DNA from: Corynebacterium sp. MSK008
GTDB lineage: Bacteria > Actinomycetota > Actinomycetes > Mycobacteriales > Mycobacteriaceae
Length of the DNA: 64,000 bases
Direction of reading: 5' to 3'
Assembly (NCBI RefSeq): GCF_030232585.1
Contig: NZ_JASPJX010000006.1
Location: forward strand, 102,304 to 166,303
In this document: one piece after another, positions 59,683 through 64,000 of the stretch
Layout of the letters: every line of letters starts with the position of its first letter
Position numbering within the stretch: the first letter of the stretch is position 1
The notes under the pieces: model-generated
Databases searched by the model: none
What the model was told of the DNA's origin: nothing
What the model saw: only the letters and a program-made list of their open reading frames with translations
Program-made: the position numbers and the translations under genes

Positions 59683-61271
59683 AACGCCTTTTCGTAGCTC
59701 TTGCCGCCTTGATGTCGCTCATGCTCGCCTCGTGCGTCTCGCTCGAGGGCGGCACCTCTGGCTCCTCCGGTTCCGGGTCGGGCTCCGGCTCCGGTACCCC
59801 GGCCGACCTGACCATCGTCGCCGCCACAGAGCTGAAGGACCTCGAGGGACTGGTCGACCAAGCGGCCAAGGACCTCGGCTTCTCCATCGACATGCAGTTC
59901 CCCGGCGGCACCCTGGACAACTCGCAGACGCTCAAGCGCGGTGACTTCGACGGGGAGGTGGACGCCACCTGGTTCGCCACCAACCGCTACGTAAACCTCA
60001 TCGGCGCCACCGACAAGCTGGACGGCGAGACGAAGATCGCCACCAGCCCCGTCGCCTTCGGCGTGTGGGAGGACAGCGCCAAGCGCCTCGGCTGGGATAC
60101 GAAGCAGCCCACGTGGACGGAGTTCGCCGAGGCCGCGGAGGCCGGCGAGTTCAGCTTCGGCATGACCAACCCACAGGCGTCCAACTCCGGCTTCTCGGCG
60201 CTGGTCGCCGTGGCCACCGCGCTGGCGGACACCGGCGACGCCATCGCGCCGGCGGATCTGGAGCGCGTCGGCCCGCGCCTTCAGCAGCTGTTCCAGGCCC
60301 AATCCATGGTCTCCGGGTCCTCCGGGTGGTTGGCGGAGGCGTTCGCCGACGACCCCGAGCGCGCGGACGCGATCGTCAACTACGAGTCCACCCTGCACCA
60401 AATGCGTCAGCAGGGCCAGCCCATCGAGGTCGTGGTTCCAGCGGACGGTGTGATCTCCGCGGATTACCCCCTCTCCGCGCTCGCGCAGCCGGCGAATGCG
60501 GACGCGCGGGATCGCGTCGACAAGCTTGCGAATTGGCTCCTCGAGCACCAGGCAGAGCTCGCGGACACCTTCCGCAGGCCGGTGACCCAGGTGGACAACC
60601 TGCCAGCGGAGATTGCAGGCCAGCAGGTCATCGAGCTGCCGTTCCCAGCGAACCAAGGCGTGGTGGATGAGCTGCTGTACGCCTACGACAACTCCTACCG
60701 CCAGCCCGGCACCACCACATTCGTGCTGGACACCTCGGGCTCGATGGAGGGCGAGCGCATCGCCTCGCTGAAGGACATCATGCATTCGCTTATCGACGGC
60801 TCCGCCTCCACCCTCACCGGCGACGTCTCCCTGCGCGACCGGGAGAACGTCACACTGCAGTCCTTTGACAGTAGGCCGAATGCTCCCGTGACGGCGCGGT
60901 TCTCCCACGAGGATCCGGCTGCGGCCGCGGAGCTGACGAAATACGTGGATGGGCTCAGCGCCAGCGGCTCCACGGCGATGTACCAGACGCTGCTGGAAGC
61001 GCTGCGCCAGACGGATCCGGCCGGCGGGATTCCGTCGATAGTCTTGCTCAGTGACGGTCAAGACACCGTCGGCCCCCGCTTCTCCGGGTTCAAGGAGGAG
61101 TACGAGCAGCTGCCGGCGGCGCAGCGCTCCGTGCCGGTGTTCGTGATCCTCTACGGCGACGCGAGCGAATCGGAGATGCGCGAACTAGCGGAGCTGACCG
61201 GCGGCGAAGTGTTTGACGCGCTCGGCGGCGACCTCGCGGCGGCGTTTAAGGAGATCCGTGGCTTCCAATAA
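59679..61271 (+). CDS. Lipoprotein with binding-protein and vWA domains
   Basis: A 530-aa lipoprotein; lipobox LMLASC with Cys19, then a Ser/Gly linker. Residues about 45-330 form a solute-binding-like domain (FVTMTNPQASNSGF-type region around FGMTNPQASNSGFSALVA). A von Willebrand factor A domain follows (about 345-530) with MIDAS motif TFVLDTSGSMEGER near residue 351 and ASGSTAMYQTLLEAL and LLSDGQDTVG further on, so metal binding should be intact. It starts with GTG overlapping the previous stop. The fusion suggests ligand-dependent protein contacts at the cell surface; function unknown. Confidence 0.85.
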   Translation: MKRLFVALAALMSLMLASCVSLEGGTSGSSGSGSGSGSGTPADLTIVAATELKDLEGLVDQAAKDLGFSIDMQFPGGTLDNSQTLKRGDFDGEVDATWFATNRYVNLIGATDKLDGETKIATSPVAFGVWEDSAKRLGWDTKQPTWTEFAEAAEAGEFSFGMTNPQASNSGFSALVAVATALADTGDAIAPADLERVGPRLQQLFQAQSMVSGSSGWLAEAFADDPERADAIVNYESTLHQMRQQGQPIEVVVPADGVISADYPLSALAQPANADARDRVDKLANWLLEHQAELADTFRRPVTQVDNLPAEIAGQQVIELPFPANQGVVDELLYAYDNSYRQPGTTTFVLDTSGSMEGERIASLKDIMHSLIDGSASTLTGDVSLRDRENVTLQSFDSRPNAPVTARFSHEDPAAAAELTKYVDGLSASGSTAMYQTLLEALRQTDPAGGIPSIVLLSDGQDTVGPRFSGFKEEYEQLPAAQRSVPVFVILYGDASESEMRELAELTGGEVFDALGGDLAAAFKEIRGFQ

Positions 61272-61908
61272 TCCTTCCGGCAACCCAGCCGCACGCTACT
61301 TCGCGTCGCGGAAGAACCAGGTCGGGCTGGTGCTCGCCATCCTAGTGGTCGTGCTGCACCTGGTGGTGGGCATCGGCGTCTACTGGCCGGTGGCGGCTCT
61401 GGCGGCCTACGGCGCAGGCGCAACGCTGACCCCGTCGCGCAAACCCAAGGAGTTGCCGCCCGCGCCGGCGGAGCCCACCCCGGTTGTGCTGGAGCGCTCG
61501 CTGCAGGAGACCTCCAGGCGTTTGGGCGGTGCCCGCCCGCCGCGCCAGGTGATGGCGCAGGCGCGTGCGCTCGAAGACACTGTCCGGTTTGTGCTCTCAG
61601 AGTGGGAGCACTTGGAACCTACCCCGGAGCACCGCCAGACGATATGGAATGTGGTGAAGGTGTACTACCCGGAGGTCGTCGATACGTACCTCGATGCCCC
61701 GCAGTACCGCGACGCCTCCGCGGTGCGGGTGGTTGTGGACTCTTTGACCACACTCACGCGCGCGGCAGGACGGGTGCGGCAAGGCATATTGGACGACAAC
61801 CTGCGGGCGATGGACTCCCAGGCGCAGTTTTTAAGAGAGGAGTTCGGGGAGTTGCCCGGACTCGACGACAGCTACCGCGGCGGCGACGGGTACGATCCGA
61901 AACTATGA
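61258..61908 (+). CDS. XpaC-like membrane protein
   Basis: A 216-aa protein with two close hydrophobic segments (about 20-60, QVGLVLAILVVVLHLVVGIGV and WPVAALAAYGAGATL) and a C-terminal helical region with ARALEDTVRFVLSEWEHL and VVKVYYPEVVDTYLDAPQYR. The YYxPxxxxxYxxL pattern is that of the XpaC family (5-bromo-4-chloroindolyl phosphate hydrolysis), often encoded with the tellurite-resistance protein TelA, which is not seen here. GTG 61258 has AAGGAG about five bases upstream and overlaps the vWA gene by 14 bp. Confidence 0.75.
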   Translation: MASNNPSGNPAARYFASRKNQVGLVLAILVVVLHLVVGIGVYWPVAALAAYGAGATLTPSRKPKELPPAPAEPTPVVLERSLQETSRRLGGARPPRQVMAQARALEDTVRFVLSEWEHLEPTPEHRQTIWNVVKVYYPEVVDTYLDAPQYRDASAVRVVVDSLTTLTRAAGRVRQGILDDNLRAMDSQAQFLREEFGELPGLDDSYRGGDGYDPKL

Positions 61909-62084
61909 GTCTGGATCCGAAGCTTCTCAGCGTCCTCGCGTGCCCCAAGGACAAGGGCCCGCTGGAGTACAACCAAGAACAGCAGCTCTTGGTCAACGAA
62001 CGCCTCGGAATTGCCTATCGCATTGACGACGGCATCCCGGTTCTGCTCATCGACGAAGCAGAGCCCTACACCCCAGCGAACTAG
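61905..62084 (+). CDS. Trm112-family small protein
   Basis: A 59-aa Trm112-like protein: MSLDPKLLSVLACPKDKGPL and IDDGIPVLLIDEAE match the family, which in other organisms activates methyltransferases and in bacteria is found as YcaR-type proteins. Only one Cys of a possible zinc site is present (Cys13), as in many actinobacterial forms. Its ATG overlaps the XpaC-like stop (ATGA) and also sits eight bases behind TACGAT (61891-61896), so it may be expressed from both. tyrS follows after 12 bp. Confidence 0.88.
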   Translation: MSLDPKLLSVLACPKDKGPLEYNQEQQLLVNERLGIAYRIDDGIPVLLIDEAEPYTPAN

Positions 62085-62096
62085 AAGAAAGCGACC

Positions 62097-63359
62097 ATGA
62101 CTTCCACCAACATCATTGATGAGCTGACCTGGCGCGGCCTGATCAACCAGTCCACCGACCTGGATAACTTGCGCGAGGCGACCGAATCACCGATCACGCT
62201 GTACTGCGGCTTCGACCCGACGGGTCCGTCGCTGCACGCCGGCCACCTCGTGCCGCTGTTGATGCTGCGGCGCTTCCAGGAGGCCGGCCACACCCCGATC
62301 GTGCTCGCCGGCGGCGCCACCGGCATGATCGGCGATCCGCGCGACGTGGGGGAGCGCTCCATGAACTCCGCGGACACCGTGCGCGACTGGGCAGATCGCA
62401 TCTCCGGCCAGCTCAAGCGCTTCGTGCACTTCGACGGCGACAACGCCGCGAAGCTGGTCAACAACAACGACTGGACCAAGGACCTCGGCGTGATCGAGTT
62501 CCTCCGCGACATCGGCAAGCACTTCTCGCTGTCCACCATGTTGGGCCGCGAGACGGTCAAGCGCCGACTGGAGAACGACGGCATTTCCTACACCGAGTTC
62601 TCCTACATGCTGCTGCAGGCCAACGACTTCGTGCAGCTGCGCCGCGAACACGACTGCATCTTGCAGATCGGCGGCGGCGACCAGTGGGGCAACCTGGTTG
62701 CGGGCGTGGACCTGAACCGTCGCATCGACGGCGCGCAGACCCACGCGCTGACCGTTCCGCTGGTCACCGATTCCGAGGGCAAGAAGTTTGGCAAGTCCAC
62801 CGGCGGCGGATCGCTGTGGCTCGACCCGGAGATGACCAGCCCGTACACCTGGTACCAGTACTTCGTCAACACCGCCGACGCCGACGTGATCCGTTACCTG
62901 CGCTGGTTCACCTTCCTGGACCAGGAGGAGCTCGCCCGCCTCGAGGTTGAGGTGGAGGAGCGTCCGTTCAAGCGCGAGGCGCAGCGCCGCCTTGCCCAGG
63001 AGATGACTGATCTGGTGCATGGCGTCGAGGCGCGCGAAGCCGTCGAGCTCGCCTCCCAGGCGTTGTTCGGCCGTGCTGAGCTTTCGGATCTGGATGAGGC
63101 AACCCTCGCCGCGGCTGTCTCCGAGACCGACGTCTTCGAGTTCTCCGGCGAGACCACCATCGTGGATCTGCTCGTCGGCGCCGGCCTTGCGGACTCCAAG
63201 GGTGCCGCCCGCCGCTCCATCAAGGAAGGTGGCGCGTACGTGAACAACGTCCGCATCGAGGATGAGGCGTGGGCGCCCACCGAGGACGACTTCCTCCACG
63301 GTTCCTGGTTGGTGCTGCGCCGCGGCAAGAAGAATTTCGCGGGAGCGAAGCGCGTGTAG
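62097..63359 (+). CDS. tyrS: Tyrosine--tRNA ligase
   Basis: TyrS, 420 aa, class I synthetase. [20 protein letters not shown] carries the HIGH-type motif, and [10 protein letters not shown] replaces KMSKS, as is usual in this TyrS type. [12 protein letters not shown] is also diagnostic. The C-terminal S4 domain (about 350-415, [20 protein letters not shown]) binds the tRNA. AGAAAGCGACC before the ATG is a modest ribosome site. It is the last gene before the rRNA operon. Confidence 0.96.
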   Translation: MTSTNIIDELTWRGLINQSTDLDNLREATESPITLYCGFDPTGPSLHAGHLVPLLMLRRFQEAGHTPIVLAGGATGMIGDPRDVGERSMNSADTVRDWADRISGQLKRFVHFDGDNAAKLVNNNDWTKDLGVIEFLRDIGKHFSLSTMLGRETVKRRLENDGISYTEFSYMLLQANDFVQLRREHDCILQIGGGDQWGNLVAGVDLNRRIDGAQTHALTVPLVTDSEGKKFGKSTGGGSLWLDPEMTSPYTWYQYFVNTADADVIRYLRWFTFLDQEELARLEVEVEERPFKREAQRRLAQEMTDLVHGVEAREAVELASQALFGRAELSDLDEATLAAAVSETDVFEFSGETTIVDLLVGAGLADSKGAARRSIKEGGAYVNNVRIEDEAWAPTEDDFLHGSWLVLRRGKKNFAGAKRV

Positions 63360-63382
63360 CACCCAGCTTTACGACGAGCTAT

Positions 63383-63419
63383 CGCCCAGGCCAGATTTGC
63401 GCTCTGGCCTGGGCGTTTT
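63383..63419 (+). terminator. tyrS terminator
   Basis: A perfect 13-bp stem CGCCCAGGCCAGA / TCTGGCCTGGGCG with a seven-base loop and TTTT, 23 bp after the tyrS stop. Confidence 0.93.
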
Positions 63420-63540
63420 GTGTTGTTTCTAGGTTCGTGGTTATATTTCCATCCGTTGCTTCCGAGCGGTTCGGCCGCCTGGAGGGAACGGATAAAGTGA
63501 ATAGGGGTTACGTTCTGGTTAACCGGGGTTTAACGTGAGT

Positions 63541-63569
63541 TTGACTTTGGTTGGTTGGTTGTGTAGCTT
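63541..63569 (+). promoter_or_regulatory. rRNA operon promoter
   Basis: TTGACT (63541-63546), a 17-bp spacer and TAGCTT (63564-63569) form a near-consensus promoter about 410 bp before the 16S gene. Additional promoters may lie in 63420-63540. Confidence 0.65.
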
Positions 63570-63978
63570 CTGACGAAGCCGCTTTTTCCGACTGGGATCG
63601 TGTTTGGTTCTGGTTGGTGGGTGTGCTGGTGTTGTTTGAGAACTCGATAGTGTGCCAATGTACTTTTGTTGCGTGGGTGTGTTTGCCTGCCTTTTTGTGC
63701 ACTGTGTGGTGCGTGCCGTTGGGTGTGTGCCGGTGGTGGCGTGGTTGAATTCCAATGACTAATCGCGTCATCGTTTTGGTTCAGTGTGCGTGGGGTGTGG
63801 TTGAACATGTTTCACGTATGTTTTTTGGCCGACCCCCTTGTTTTGCCCCGTCGGGTTGGGGGTTGGTTGTTGAACCTTTGTAATTTTTGGATTTTGCCAG
63901 TCCGGCGCCTGTTTGGGTGTTGGTTGGTTTGTTTTTGGTTGGGTTTGGGCTTTTCACGGCCTGTTTCTTTCTGAAACG
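63570..63978 (+). other. rRNA operon leader
   Basis: No protein gene. The region is strikingly rich in T and G on this strand, with tracts such as GGTTGGTTGGTT. GTTGTTTGAGAACTCGATAG (63631-63650) is the antitermination/processing element common to actinobacterial rRNA leaders. GTTTC-TTTCT-GAAAC just before the 16S start may belong to the processing stem. Confidence 0.7.
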
Positions 63979-64000
63979 TTTTTGTGGAGAGTTTGATCCT
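63979..64000 (+). rRNA. 16S ribosomal RNA, 5' end only
   Basis: TTTTTGTGGAGAGTTTGATCC-type start; AGAGTTTGATCCT is the universal 16S beginning (the 27F site). The exact mature 5' base is estimated. Almost the whole gene lies beyond the window. Confidence 0.92.

Overview
The window reads as a stretch of chromosome from a Corynebacterium (high-GC actinobacterium). The evidence is gene order and family content: an IclR regulator divergent from leuCD, then gpsA-ddl-DUF3515/thiL-ung-DAK2-recG-rsmD-coaD, polA, rpsA, coaE, uvrB, uvrA, infC-rpmI-rplT, TrmH-pheST, argCJBDFR-argGH, tyrS and the start of an rRNA operon. Many starts look leaderless, with a TANNNT box 6-8 nt before ATG or GTG, which is common in actinobacteria. 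No insertion sequence, prophage or CRISPR array was seen. Most of the window is conserved core genome, with small accessory insertions.

Layout. 1-8.7 kb: a partial YhgE/Pip-like membrane protein (-), the LtbR-like regulator (-), leuCD (+), a YbjN-YbjN-MutT1 cluster (-), gpsA and ddl (+), and a DUF3515 lipid-anchored or membrane protein (-). 8.7-15.8 kb: thiL, ung, DAK2 protein, recG, rsmD, coaD and a TauE/SafE exporter, closely packed on +. 15.8-22.5 kb: the more variable part, holding a nested palindrome, a polar amino acid ABC transporter, a secreted protein, an MFS/MarR pair, an XRE/membrane-protein pair and an orphan nuclease-like gene. 22.6-36.4 kb: tRNA-Leu(CAA), polA, a probable structured RNA, a YkvI-like transporter, rpsA, coaE, DUF4259, uvrB, two universal stress proteins, a HelD/HelR-like ATPase and a DoxX protein. 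36.5-41.6 kb: an MBL hydrolase, uvrA, and infC-rpmI-rplT behind an attenuator leader, with infC probably starting at ATC.

41.6-45.3 kb is the most unusual part. On the minus strand lie a divergent multi-TM histidine kinase, a 54-codon secreted two-cysteine peptide gene too short for routine ORF calling, a LuxR-type response regulator 10 bp after it, and a 455-aa secreted protein. Upstream of the secreted protein is a direct repeat GAACGAAGGT with a 21-bp period, at about -60 and -81 from a good promoter. Related half-sites lie in front of the peptide gene. This looks like a peptide-linked two-component system controlling a secreted effector; that link is inference.

45.3-64 kb: a TrmH-type rRNA methyltransferase, pheST, the complete arginine cluster (recycling pathway using ArgJ, with the ArgR repressor and candidate ARG boxes before argC and argG), a three-gene operon of binding-protein-like, binding-protein-vWA and XpaC-like proteins, a Trm112-like protein, tyrS, and the rRNA promoter, leader and first bases of 16S rRNA.

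Across the window an 11-mer, CGTCGATAAGC, occurs at least nine times in genes and intergenic DNA on both strands, far above chance. Its meaning is unknown to me.
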